64,000 bases of DNA, taken from the NCBI GenBank assembly GCA_030066795.1, contig JASJAW010000008.1, positions 1 to 64,000 of the forward strand. The letters run 5' to 3'. The notes under the pieces are model-generated. The model was not told the origin of the DNA. It did not search any database and saw nothing but the letters and a program-made list of their open reading frames with translations. The DNA is from Dinoroseobacter sp. (lineage in GTDB: Bacteria; Pseudomonadota; Alphaproteobacteria; Rhodobacterales; Rhodobacteraceae). A program made the position numbers and the translations under genes. Of this stretch, positions 15,823-24,359 are shown one piece after another. The first letter of the stretch is position 1; every line of letters starts with the position of its first letter.

Positions 15823-17193
15823 TCACCCTTTCCGAAAATGCAGCGATTTGGGTCGCGTGAGGTTGTGATAGCCGATCACTGACAGCGCGCCGCCGCGCCC
15901 GGTATCCTTGCACCCGGTCCAGCACAGCGCGGGGTCGAGGTAATCAGCGCGGTTCATGAACACGGTTCCGGTCTGCAGCTGGCCCGCAATTGCGGCTGCG
16001 CGCTCGGGGTCGCGCGTCATCAGAGCGGCGGTAAGACCAAAATCGCTGTCATTCATCAACGCGACGGCCTCGTCATCCGAGGCCACGGGCATAACCCTGA
16101 CAACCGGGCCGAAGCTCTCGTCGCGCATCACCGCCATGTCGTGCGTGACATCGACCAGAATCTGCGGTGCCAGATAGGTGCCGCCGTCATCGGCAAAGGC
16201 GGATCCATCAATCAGACCGCGCGCCCCGGCGGCCAGCGCCGCGTCGGTCTGGCCGCGCACAAGGTCCGCGAACCGGCGCGAGGCCATGGGCCCAAGCGTT
16301 GTCTCCGGATCAAGCGGATTGCCGAGCACGTAGCCTTCGACAATACTCACCGACTTGTCGAGGAACGGCTGCCAGAGGCTTTCGTGGACGTAAATCCGCT
16401 CGATCCCGCAGCAGCATTGGCCGGAATTGAACATCGCGGCGTCTATCAGGGTTTCCGCCGCCGCTTCGGGATCGGCATCTGCCATCACGTAACCCGGATC
16501 CTTGCCACCAAGCTCCAGTCCAACCGGGGTGAACGTGCCCGCCGCAGCACGTTCGATCGCGCGGCCCGCACCGACCGAGCCCGTGAAATTTACATAGTCG
16601 AGCGCACCGGAACCGATCAGTGCTTCGGTCGTTCTGTGATCGAGAAAGACGTTCTGAAACACCTCCTCAGGCACTCCGGCCTCGTGAAAGGTACGGGCAA
16701 GGCGTTCGGTCGCCAGAAGCGTCTGCGTCGAGCCTTTGATCATCACGGTGTTGCCCGCGATCAGCGCAGGGGCGACTGTGTTGATAGCCGTAAGATAGGG
16801 GTAGTTCCAGGGCGAGATGACAAAGATAACGCCGAGCGGCTCCCGCAGGATGCGGCGTTCAAACGCGTCGCTGTCTTCGACCACCAGCGGTTTCAGAGCT
16901 TCTGCCGCGATGTCGGCCATATGCCCGGCGCGTTCGAGGACCCCGCTAAACTCGCCGCCATAGCGGACCGGACGGCCCATCATCCATGCCAGCTCCGGAA
17001 CTACCTCATCGGTCATCTCCCCAAGGCGCGCCACGCCTTTCATAACAAGTGCCGCGCGTTCCTCCAGCGGCCGCGCAGCCCAGGTTTGCTGCGCGCCTTG
17101 CAGCGTGGCAGCCACCGCCGCAGCGGCGTCGCGCGACAGCGTGGGGCGCGTGGCATAGACCGATCCGTCGATCGGGGAAACGCATTCCAACAT
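15823..17193 (-). CDS. Aldehyde dehydrogenase, NAD-dependent
   Basis: This 456-residue enzyme of the ALDH superfamily converts an aldehyde to an acid. The Rossmann segment includes VIFVISPWNYPYLTAIN and the NFTGSVGAG motif. The catalytic Glu is in LELGGKDPGYV and the catalytic Cys in FNSGQCCCGIERIYV. The start at 17193 is one base after the stop of the glutamine-synthetase-like gene. In gamma-glutamyl pathways for amines, an ALDH oxidises the gamma-glutamyl-aminoaldehyde, which fits its neighbours; this is inference. Confidence 0.92.
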   Translation of the reverse strand: MLECVSPIDGSVYATRPTLSRDAAAAVAATLQGAQQTWAARPLEERAALVMKGVARLGEMTDEVVPELAWMMGRPVRYGGEFSGVLERAGHMADIAAEALKPLVVEDSDAFERRILREPLGVIFVISPWNYPYLTAINTVAPALIAGNTVMIKGSTQTLLATERLARTFHEAGVPEEVFQNVFLDHRTTEALIGSGALDYVNFTGSVGAGRAIERAAAGTFTPVGLELGGKDPGYVMADADPEAAAETLIDAAMFNSGQCCCGIERIYVHESLWQPFLDKSVSIVEGYVLGNPLDPETTLGPMASRRFADLVRGQTDAALAAGARGLIDGSAFADDGGTYLAPQILVDVTHDMAVMRDESFGPVVRVMPVASDDEAVALMNDSDFGLTAALMTRDPERAAAIAGQLQTGTVFMNRADYLDPALCWTGCKDTGRGGALSVIGYHNLTRPKSLHFRKG

Positions 17194-17194
17194 C

Positions 17195-18559
17195 TCAGGC
17201 CCTCTCGAACCCGCGCGCCACCTCCCAGTCCGTGACGCGGCGGTCGTATTCCGACTGCTCCCACTCGCCGGCATGCACGTAATGGTCGACGACATCATCG
17301 CCAAAGGCCGCGCGCAGCATCTTCGACTGCTTAAGCGCCTGTGTGGCATTGCGCAGGGTGGACGGGATATCGCGCACCGCATCCGCGGCGTAGGCATCGC
17401 CATGGAACTCGTCTTCAAGCTCCAGCCTTTCCTCGATCCCCGCCAAACCGGCTGCGATCTGCGCCGCAAAGGCGAGATAGGGGTTAAGGTCTGCGCCGCC
17501 GATCCTGTTCTCGATACGAATGCCCTTCGTGTCCTCACCCACCAGTCGCAATCCACCGGTCCGGTTGTCGCGGCTCCAGATCACCTTTGTCGGGGCGAAG
17601 GTGCCGGCCACAAACCGCTTGTAGGAATTAATGTTCGGCGCAAGGAAATAGGTCACGTCGTCTGCATAGGTCAGAAGGCCCGCAATGTAGGAACGCATCA
17701 TCGCAGACATGCCATAGGGTGCGCCCTCTTCAAGGAACGCCGGACTGTCAGCCGTCCAAAGCGATTGATGAATATGGCAGGAGGACCCCGCTGGCGCATC
17801 GGCGTATTTCGCCATGAAGGTTACAGCGTTGCCGTGCCGCAAAGCCACCTCTTTGACGGCCTGCTTGGTGATGACATGGATGTCGGCCGCCAGCAGCGCG
17901 TCGGAATACTTCACGTTGATCTCGTGCTGACCTGCCCAGGCTTCGCCCTTGGTATTCTCAACCGGCACGCCAGCCGCGACCAGCGCATTGCGGATCTCGC
18001 GCAGCATCGCTTCTTCGCGGACCGTGGTGAAAAGATGGTAATCCTCGTTATACGGGCTCGTTGGGTCGAGGCCCCGGTACCCCTGTTGAAGCGCTTCCGC
18101 GAAGGACTGTCGAAAGACGTAAAACTCCAGTTCGGAGGCCATCTTTGCGGACAGCCCCTTCTCGGCCAGCCGGGCGATCTGGCGCTTCAGAATGGCGCGC
18201 GGAGATTGCGGGATATCGTGGTGGCCGTGGTGGTCCATGATATCGCAGATCACCATGGCCGCGCCCGGGGCCCAGGGGGCGAGCCGCAGGGTCGCGAGGT
18301 CCGGCTTCATCATGTAGTCGCCATAGCCTTGCGCCCAGCTTGCCGAGGCGTAGCCGGGAACGGGCTCCATCTCCTGATCGACGGTCAGAAGGTAGTTGCA
18401 GGAATGCGTCTCCTCGACACCGGCCTCCAGGAAATGTTTGGCGTGGAAGCGCTTGCCCATCATACGGCCCTGCATGTCGATCTGAGCCATGACGACGGTA
18501 TCGATCTCGCCCTTTTCCACAAGGTCTGTCAGCATCTCCAGCGAGAGGGGAGCGGTCAT
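17195..18559 (-). CDS. Glutamine-synthetase-like enzyme (probable gamma-glutamyl-amide synthetase)
   Basis: This 454-residue protein has the glutamine synthetase fold. Active-site segments are visible: MASELEFYVF (metal Glu), GEAWAGQHEINVKYSD, AGSSCHIHQSLW (ATP/metal His) and the arginine-containing RIENRIGGAD. It is not a housekeeping GlnA: it lacks the adenylylation-type C-terminus and is encoded with transport and dehydrogenase genes. Such homologues (PuuA, IpuC, GlnA3 types) ligate glutamate to an amine as the first catabolic step. Inference: it activates the amine imported by the TRAP transporter. Confidence 0.82.
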   Translation of the reverse strand: MTAPLSLEMLTDLVEKGEIDTVVMAQIDMQGRMMGKRFHAKHFLEAGVEETHSCNYLLTVDQEMEPVPGYASASWAQGYGDYMMKPDLATLRLAPWAPGAAMVICDIMDHHGHHDIPQSPRAILKRQIARLAEKGLSAKMASELEFYVFRQSFAEALQQGYRGLDPTSPYNEDYHLFTTVREEAMLREIRNALVAAGVPVENTKGEAWAGQHEINVKYSDALLAADIHVITKQAVKEVALRHGNAVTFMAKYADAPAGSSCHIHQSLWTADSPAFLEEGAPYGMSAMMRSYIAGLLTYADDVTYFLAPNINSYKRFVAGTFAPTKVIWSRDNRTGGLRLVGEDTKGIRIENRIGGADLNPYLAFAAQIAAGLAGIEERLELEDEFHGDAYAADAVRDIPSTLRNATQALKQSKMLRAAFGDDVVDHYVHAGEWEQSEYDRRVTDWEVARGFERA

Positions 18560-18652
18560 GGTTCAATTCCTTCCTGATGGGAAGCCACGGGCCCTATTGG
18601 GGGCCCGATGGCATGATGCAAGGCGGGCTGTAATGGCCCGCGCGCACAGCGC

Positions 18653-19693
18653 TTAGCTGTTGGTGTAGGGCGGTCCAGCCTGGTTGATGATCTCGTTGTA
18701 CCGGCGGAATATGCCGACAACTTTTTCTTCGATCTCGCCCTCTTGCGAAACCTCGTCCCAGAAGGCCTTCGCCGCATTCTCAACCTCGGCCCATTCTTCG
18801 GCCGGCACGGTCCGCAGCTCAAGCTTGTCGCCCTCGGCCCGGAGCCGCGCTTCACCGCCCCAGTACCACTGGTTGCGATAGGTGTGGCCTGCCTCGGTTG
18901 CGGCCATGACAAGCTGCTTGAGGTGATCCGGCAAGTCGGACCATTGCTGCTGGTTAACGAACCAGGACCCGATCCACGCTCCCGAGATGTTATTGGTCAG
19001 GAAGTAATCGGTCACGTCAGCCCAGCCCACGGCGTAATCCTCGGTGATGCCCGACCACGCCATGCCGTCTAACTCTCCGGTTTGCACGGCGACCTCGGCA
19101 TCCGCGTAAGGAATGTTCATTGGCACAACGCCGAACTGGGCCAGGAAGCGTCCAGCCGTCGGGAAGCTGTAAAGCCGCAAACCGTCAAGGTCACCAATCG
19201 AGGTGATTTCCTTCTTGGTGTTAAAATTGCAAGGGTCTTGCCCCGCAGCCGAGATCCATTCGACACCGACCTTGGCATATTCTTCGCGCCAGATATCGGC
19301 CAGCCCGTACTGGCTGAACAGGACAGGCACATCTAGGATGTGCTTGGTTGCAAATGGGAAATACCCGCCAAACTGGCGCAGGGGTGTGGGCGAGGCCATC
19401 GAGTCATCGTCCGAGTGAACCATATCGATAGTGCCACGCTGGAGTGCCTGAAACAGTTCACCCGTCGGCACGATCTGATCGGCGAAGAAGAGTTCTATCT
19501 CCATCTCGCCATTGGCGTTGCTGTTAACGTAATCAACCATCGGTTTCGTGACATGCTCGCCAAGCGCGCTGCCGGCATAGGTTTGCAGCCGCCAGCGGAT
19601 CGGGTCTTGGGCCCGGGCAATTGCAGGAGCCGCCAGCGCCGCTGGCGCAGCAAGCGCGGCGCCCCTTAGAAATGTGCGTCTGTTATGTGTCAT
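18653..19693 (-). CDS. TRAP transporter substrate-binding protein (DctP type)
   Basis: This 346-residue periplasmic binding protein has a twin-arginine-type leader (HNRRTFLRGAALAAP, cleavage after AIARA). The mature protein shows DctP features: FADQIVPTGELFQALQRGTI, YGLADIWREEY and GLRLYSFPTAGRFLAQFG. AAAGGAGG lies 7 bases before the ATG at 19693, an excellent ribosome-binding site. It sits between dctM and the glutamine-synthetase-like gene. Ligands of the DctP group include carboxylates, sugars acids and other zwitterions, so an amine-containing acid or ectoine-like compound is possible. Confidence 0.92.
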   Translation of the reverse strand: MTHNRRTFLRGAALAAPAALAAPAIARAQDPIRWRLQTYAGSALGEHVTKPMVDYVNSNANGEMEIELFFADQIVPTGELFQALQRGTIDMVHSDDDSMASPTPLRQFGGYFPFATKHILDVPVLFSQYGLADIWREEYAKVGVEWISAAGQDPCNFNTKKEITSIGDLDGLRLYSFPTAGRFLAQFGVVPMNIPYADAEVAVQTGELDGMAWSGITEDYAVGWADVTDYFLTNNISGAWIGSWFVNQQQWSDLPDHLKQLVMAATEAGHTYRNQWYWGGEARLRAEGDKLELRTVPAEEWAEVENAAKAFWDEVSQEGEIEEKVVGIFRRYNEIINQAGPPYTNS

Positions 19694-19748
19694 TGGATAA
19701 CCTCCTTTGGTTGGAAAATTGGGATGCCCCATTTTTTGGGGTTCTGAT

Positions 19749-21074
19749 TCATCGACTGTAGACTAATTCTGGAAGCCAGAGGGCGATCTGAGGGAATGCC
19801 ATGACGCTGGCGAGCCCGAGCACCATGACCGCGACAAAAGGGATAATCGATCTGTAGATGTCGCCGATCGTGATCTCGGGCGGGGCCATCGCGCGCATCA
19901 GGAACAGGTTATAGCCAAAGGGCGGCGTCATGTAAGCGATCTGACACGTAATGGTGTAGAGAATACCATACCATATCAGATCGAACCCGAGCGCGCCGAC
20001 AAGCGGGACATAGAGAGGCGCCACGATCACAAGCATGGCAGTGTCGTCAAGGAAGGTCCCAAGCAGGATGAAGCTTGCTTGCATCAGGATCAGGATCATC
20101 CACGGGCTCAGCCCGAGCTGTTCAGTGAACAGCCCCTCGATTGCCTTCACCGCACCCAACCCGTCGAAGACAGCGCCGAAGGCCAGCGCGGCAAGGATGA
20201 TCCACATGAACATGCAGCTCACGCCAAGTGTTTTACGAACCGAGTTCTCGAAGACCTCGCGCGTCATGCGTCCCTTGAAGACGGCCGCGAGGAAGGCGGA
20301 CAGCGCGCCGACGGCAGAGCTTTCCACCAGCGATGTCCAGCCGTTCACGAAGGGCACCATCATCACAAAAAATATGAACAGGGGTAACAGCCCCGCTCGC
20401 AGCAGCCTGAGTTTCTCCGGCCAGCCGACATTGCGTTCCTCGGGCGGCAGCACAGGACCCAGCCGGGGTGTGATCCGGCAGCGGATGTAGATGTAGAGGA
20501 TGAAGAGGCCCGCCATCATCAGACCCGGCAGCACCCCGGCCAGCCAAAGCTGGCCCACCGGCTGACGCGCAATCATCGCATACAGAACCAGCACAACGGA
20601 TGGCGGCACAAGGATGCCAAGCGAAGATCCAGCTTGAATAACGCCGGTAACCATCAGTTTGTCGTAGTTTCGCTTCAACAACTCGGGCAGGGCGATGGTG
20701 GCCCCGATCGCCATACCCGCCACGCTGAGCCCGTTCATCGCCGAGATCAGCACCATCAGGCCAATCGTACCGATTGCCAGCCCACCCGACACGCCCCCCA
20801 TCCAGACATGGAACATCCGGTAGAGGTCGTCGGCAATGCGGCTTTCGGACAGGACATAGCCCATGAAGATGAACATCGGCAAAGTCAGAAGCGGATACCA
20901 GTTCATCAGCTTGATCGCCGCCGAGAAGGCGAGGTCAAATCCGCCCCTGTCTCCCCAAAGCGCGAGCGCCGCGACCACGGCCACAAAGCCGATGGCGCCG
21001 AAGACTCGCTGTCCGGTGAAGAGCATCAGCATCATCGAACTGAACATCAGGATGGCAATTGCTTCGTAGCTCAT
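19749..21074 (-). CDS. TRAP transporter large permease (DctM type)
   Basis: This 441-residue membrane protein has about 12 hydrophobic segments. Family motifs are visible in WYPLLTLPMFIFMGYVLSES and the LLGTFLDDTAMLVIVAPLYVP region near the C-terminus. The ATG at 21074 overlaps the dctQ stop (ATGA), a sign of coupling; the longer frame upstream is a shadow. It forms the Na+-driven channel of the transporter with DctQ. Its length fits the DctM family. Confidence 0.93.
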   Translation of the reverse strand: MSYEAIAILMFSSMMLMLFTGQRVFGAIGFVAVVAALALWGDRGGFDLAFSAAIKLMNWYPLLTLPMFIFMGYVLSESRIADDLYRMFHVWMGGVSGGLAIGTIGLMVLISAMNGLSVAGMAIGATIALPELLKRNYDKLMVTGVIQAGSSLGILVPPSVVLVLYAMIARQPVGQLWLAGVLPGLMMAGLFILYIYIRCRITPRLGPVLPPEERNVGWPEKLRLLRAGLLPLFIFFVMMVPFVNGWTSLVESSAVGALSAFLAAVFKGRMTREVFENSVRKTLGVSCMFMWIILAALAFGAVFDGLGAVKAIEGLFTEQLGLSPWMILILMQASFILLGTFLDDTAMLVIVAPLYVPLVGALGFDLIWYGILYTITCQIAYMTPPFGYNLFLMRAMAPPEITIGDIYRSIIPFVAVMVLGLASVMAFPQIALWLPELVYSR

Positions 21075-21679
21075 CCTCCGTCGATCCCCCGGATCCGAAA
21101 GATGTCCTTGAACAGCTCCGAGATCGCCTGAAGCAACATCAGGAAAATGCCGAAAACCATCAGAAACTTGATCGGCCAAAGATAGGCGCGCCATACCGAG
21201 TTGCTGCGTTCGAGAACACCGATTTTCTCGGCCGCCCCCTCGACGCCGCCGGTGAAAAACCCAGCGATGATACCGCCGAAGAAACTGAGCGGCTCGCCCC
21301 GGAAATCTCCGAGCGAGTAGGATGCCGATGACAATCCGCCCCAGAGAAGGACTGCCAGATAGAACATCAGGAAGAAGACCGTAAACGCATCAAACCAGGC
21401 CTTCCGGCGGGTCGACCAGTTGCCATAGAACAGGTCCATCCGCACATTTGATCCCATCTGGATGGCGTAGGGCCCGCCGATCATATAATAAGCAACCATC
21501 ACAAACTGGGCGGTTTCGAGCGTCCAGAGCGACGGGTTGATGTCGAAGCCGGCATCGCTCCCCACCTTTGTGAGCGTGGACCAGAACAGTATCCCCATCA
21601 TCACAAAGATGCCGTACATCATGACCCGGCCAATCCGGTGGTTCATGCCGTCGATGACGCGCACGTATCGACGCATCAT
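21071..21679 (-). CDS. TRAP transporter small permease (DctQ type)
   Basis: This 202-residue membrane protein has four hydrophobic helices: VMMYGIFVMMGILFWSTL, MVAYYMIGGPYAI, FTVFFLMFYLAVLLWGGL and IKFLMVFGIFLMLLQAI. This is the normal DctQ layout, slightly long because of an insertion between helices 3 and 4 (about residues 130-170). It follows the amidohydrolase stop by five bases and overlaps dctM. The start could be either of two adjacent ATGs at 21679 and 21676. Confidence 0.87.
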   Translation of the reverse strand: MMRRYVRVIDGMNHRIGRVMMYGIFVMMGILFWSTLTKVGSDAGFDINPSLWTLETAQFVMVAYYMIGGPYAIQMGSNVRMDLFYGNWSTRRKAWFDAFTVFFLMFYLAVLLWGGLSSASYSLGDFRGEPLSFFGGIIAGFFTGGVEGAAEKIGVLERSNSVWRAYLWPIKFLMVFGIFLMLLQAISELFKDIFRIRGIDGG

Positions 21680-21684
21680 CCCGA

Positions 21685-22458
21685 TCAAAGCGCCGCACCC
21701 TCCTTCAGCGAGGCCACCGCAGTTCGCACCCAACCTGCAAGGTCCGTAGCCAGTGCAGTGTGGCGCGCGTCATCTGCAATCAGGTCATTGCGGATCTCAA
21801 TCATAACACTCGGCAGATCGTTCCCGGCGCCGTGGCGGTCCAAAGTATGCGCCACGCCATCCTCCGGGCCGTAAGGGGCGTTTAGGCGAATGTCGCGGTG
21901 CGGCGCGGCCTCGCGGGCGACACGCAGCACGCGTTCGGCCAGCCGCGGATCCCGTCCGCAAAGAATGCCGATTTCAACCTCGCGGGGATCGCCAAACCAG
22001 ACAGGGGTGTAGCTGTGCACGGTCACAAGTGCCTCAAGTCCCGGCCTTGTCTGGATTGTCGCTTCAAGTGCCGCTTCAAACGGGCGATAGATCTGCTCAA
22101 CCCGCGCAGCGCGCTCTGAGGCGGAAAGATTTCTGTTGCCCGGGATCACCGTAGCCTCACTTTGCACCGGTATCGCATCATGGGCTTCGGGTGGCCGGTT
22201 GAGGTCGTAGACCAGCCGCGAAATCGCACCCCGCACCAAAGGTCCGTTCAGCTTCTTAGAAAGTTCCTTCGCGAGGCCCATCGCGCCGATATCCCAGGCG
22301 ATGTGGCTCTCAAGGTGGACCGGAGACAGGCCGAGATCACCGAGAGTGTTCGGCAGTCTACGAGAAGCGTGCTCGCAGACGACAAGGACCTGACCGTCGC
22401 GCCCGCTTCCTTCAACTTCGAAAACAGTCCCGAACAAGGCCGCCCCCAAACTATGCAC
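21685..22458 (-). CDS. N-formylglutamate amidohydrolase family protein
   Basis: This 257-residue cytoplasmic hydrolase has the family motifs LVVCEHASRRLP (metal-binding Glu-His), LVYDLNRPP, and SYTPVWFGDPREVEIGILCG. The start is a GTG at 22458, as no ATG lies in a suitable position. Characterised members hydrolyse N-formyl-glutamate or similar N-acyl amino acids in histidine breakdown, but none of the other hut genes is present here. As the first gene of the amine/TRAP operon it may deacylate an N-acylated intermediate. That role is inferred. Confidence 0.85.
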   Translation of the reverse strand: MHSLGAALFGTVFEVEGSGRDGQVLVVCEHASRRLPNTLGDLGLSPVHLESHIAWDIGAMGLAKELSKKLNGPLVRGAISRLVYDLNRPPEAHDAIPVQSEATVIPGNRNLSASERAARVEQIYRPFEAALEATIQTRPGLEALVTVHSYTPVWFGDPREVEIGILCGRDPRLAERVLRVAREAAPHRDIRLNAPYGPEDGVAHTLDRHGAGNDLPSVMIEIRNDLIADDARHTALATDLAGWVRTAVASLKEGAAL

Positions 22459-23232
22459 TGGTGTGAAGCGTCGACAGAGTCATGCTCAATGTCAATCGAA
22501 TACCCCAGAATAACGAGGTAATTTCATGTTGGGCCCCGGAGAAAAAACCTCTGAAGGCGAGGAGCTAGATTTCCGGGCATCGCTTGCTGCAATGCGCCGC
22601 GCATGTTCTCGAGATCAGTGGGTGTTTTTTGAGCAGATCAGAATGCTGAGAGGTGCGCTGTATTTTCTGAACAAAGAAGCGACTGAGGCAATTTCCAATT
22701 GGCGTCCGGTCTTTGCCCGGCTCAGCACACTAATGGCGAAGGCAATATCTGGACCCGTTTCGGCGATACTTCATCTGCAAGGGTCTCACCGGCGCCGCAC
22801 TCTCAAAACAAGGTATCTGACTTCCGGCGTCGACATATGCAACACGTTGTTGCACCTAAACCGATTGTCCGCGTACGGCTCATAGCAATCATCTCAAGCT
22901 TCCAGCGAGTTTTGCAGCGCCGCGCACAGGCCATGGCACGTCTGGCCAAACTAAGAGCTAATCCGGACCCTGGTCGATTTCGCGGCAATGTTCGCGAAGC
23001 GCAGAAACTTGTCCTTCTTTGATCGGTCAACAACTTGGCTCTAACCCTTCTTTGATAGTGCTTTTGCCGTTTGGCCGTGAAGCCACGTCGCCGGTACGGT
23101 TGTTTTCCGGTTCTGAATCTGCGGTTTCGGCGACCTGCTTCGAGAATAGAAGAGTGCTCGCAAAGGGTTTGACGGAACGAATGTGCGGGCGCAGGGTAGT
23201 GCTACTTACTTTGAATCAACAGGGTTGGAACC
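22459..23232. other. Divergent promoter region between amine/TRAP operon and polyamine-type ABC operon
   Basis: About 770 bases lie between two divergent operons and contain one doubtful frame (22526-22885, listed separately). The rest has no recognisable gene. Promoters of both operons must lie here, but I cannot assign clear -35/-10 pairs or an operator. Confidence 0.5.
22526..22885 (+). CDS. Doubtful small protein of unknown function
   Basis: A 119-residue frame with a good ribosome-binding site (GAGG, 8 bases before the ATG). The first 80 residues look plausible as a helical protein (LAAMRRACSRDQWVFFEQIR). The C-terminal part becomes basic and irregular (GSHRRRTLKTRYL), as if it ran past a truncation. 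I do not recognise it. It may be a remnant of a regulator or a chance frame. Confidence 0.3.
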   Translation: MLGPGEKTSEGEELDFRASLAAMRRACSRDQWVFFEQIRMLRGALYFLNKEATEAISNWRPVFARLSTLMAKAISGPVSAILHLQGSHRRRTLKTRYLTSGVDICNTLLHLNRLSAYGS

Positions 23233-24303
23233 ATGAGACATCCACGCACGATCTGCCTTTCTTCGATTACCATTTCCGTCGCGATGATTGCTGCGCCGGT
23301 CTCTGCGGAAACCCTGCGTCTGCTCACCTGGGGCGGCTACGCGCCCGAGGACGTCGTCGCCAAGTTCGAGGCCGAGACCGGCCACACGGTCGAGGTGACC
23401 AAGTCGAACAACGAGGAAATGATCGCCAAGCTTCGTGCGACCGCCGGCGGCGGGTTTGACCTCGCGCAGCCCAGCCAGGACCGGATCGCCGGCCCGCAGG
23501 AAGAGTTCGGCATCTACAAGCCGATCGATCTGTCGAAGATCGATGCGACGCTCTTCATTCCCTCGATGCTTGCCGCCACGCAAGAGAACACAACCGTGGG
23601 CGGCGAGGTTTATGGCGTGCCGCATGTCTGGGGCACCAGTGGGCTGGTCCTGGACACCTCCATGGCCGGTATGGTCCAGGATTACGCCGACCTTTGCGGC
23701 GAAGACGTCGCGGGCAAGGTCTCTTATCGCCTGAAGCGCCCGACATTGATCGGGTTTGCCTTCTCGATGGGGCTGGATCCATTCACCGCCTATGGCGACG
23801 AGGCAGCCTATACCGAGATCATGGAGCAGGTCGAAGCGAAGCTCATAGACTGCAAGCCCAACGTGAAGACCTACTGGGGCGGCGGCGACGAGTTGATGGG
23901 GCTGGTGCGCTCGGGCGAGGTGGTGGCCTCGATGGCCTGGGATACCGGCGGCTGGAAGCTGAATGCAGACAATCCCAACATCACCTTCGTGGCGCCGGCC
24001 TCCGGCGCGCTCGGCTGGGTGGACACCTTTGTGCTGCCAGCCAAGGGCCGTGCAGACGACGCAGCCTATGACTGGATTAACTTCGTGATGCGCCCTGAAA
24101 TCGCTGCGATGATCACCGCCGCTGCGGGCAACTTCACCGCCTCGCAAGGCGCCGACGAGTTCGCCGACGATGCGCTGAAGGCGCGCTACCAGGCGAGCTT
24201 CCCGCCGGAAGCAATCGACAACATCAAATGGTACCCGCCGGTGCCCGCAGGCCTTGAGGCGATTGAGGGTGGCGTTCTTGACCGCGTGAAGGCCGCGAAC
24301 TGA
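23233..24303 (+). CDS. Polyamine-type ABC transporter substrate-binding protein (PotD family)
   Basis: This 356-residue periplasmic protein has a signal peptide at about residues 1-26 (MIAAPVSAETLRLL at the cleavage region). The mature N-terminus TLRLLTWGGYAPEDVVAKFE is the classical PotD/PotF opening, followed by FDLAQPSQDRI and ultimately PAGNFTASQGADEF-like segments. The ligand is probably a polyamine or another small organic cation. It is the first gene of a binding-protein, ATPase, permease, permease operon. Confidence 0.9.
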   Translation: MRHPRTICLSSITISVAMIAAPVSAETLRLLTWGGYAPEDVVAKFEAETGHTVEVTKSNNEEMIAKLRATAGGGFDLAQPSQDRIAGPQEEFGIYKPIDLSKIDATLFIPSMLAATQENTTVGGEVYGVPHVWGTSGLVLDTSMAGMVQDYADLCGEDVAGKVSYRLKRPTLIGFAFSMGLDPFTAYGDEAAYTEIMEQVEAKLIDCKPNVKTYWGGGDELMGLVRSGEVVASMAWDTGGWKLNADNPNITFVAPASGALGWVDTFVLPAKGRADDAAYDWINFVMRPEIAAMITAAAGNFTASQGADEFADDALKARYQASFPPEAIDNIKWYPPVPAGLEAIEGGVLDRVKAAN

Positions 24304-24309
24304 GCCCGA

Positions 24310-24334
24310 GGGTTCCCGCCGCCCGGCGGGAGCC
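24310..24334 (+). promoter_or_regulatory. Hairpin between binding-protein and ATPase genes
   Basis: TCCCGCCG (24314-24321) and CGGCGGGA (24324-24331), with GG and CC flanks, form a tight GC-rich stem 7 bases after the stop. Such intercistronic stems commonly protect the binding-protein mRNA or attenuate downstream expression, since more binding protein than ATPase is needed. Confidence 0.5.
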
Positions 24335-24359
24335 CAGCCTACCCAATCCGGGACATCCC

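Noticed and set aside
16141-18577. Long plus-strand frames (364 and 434 residues) opposite the ALDH and glutamine-synthetase-like genes
   Set aside because: They are mirror frames of high-GC coding DNA; the minus strand has complete motifs and operon spacing.
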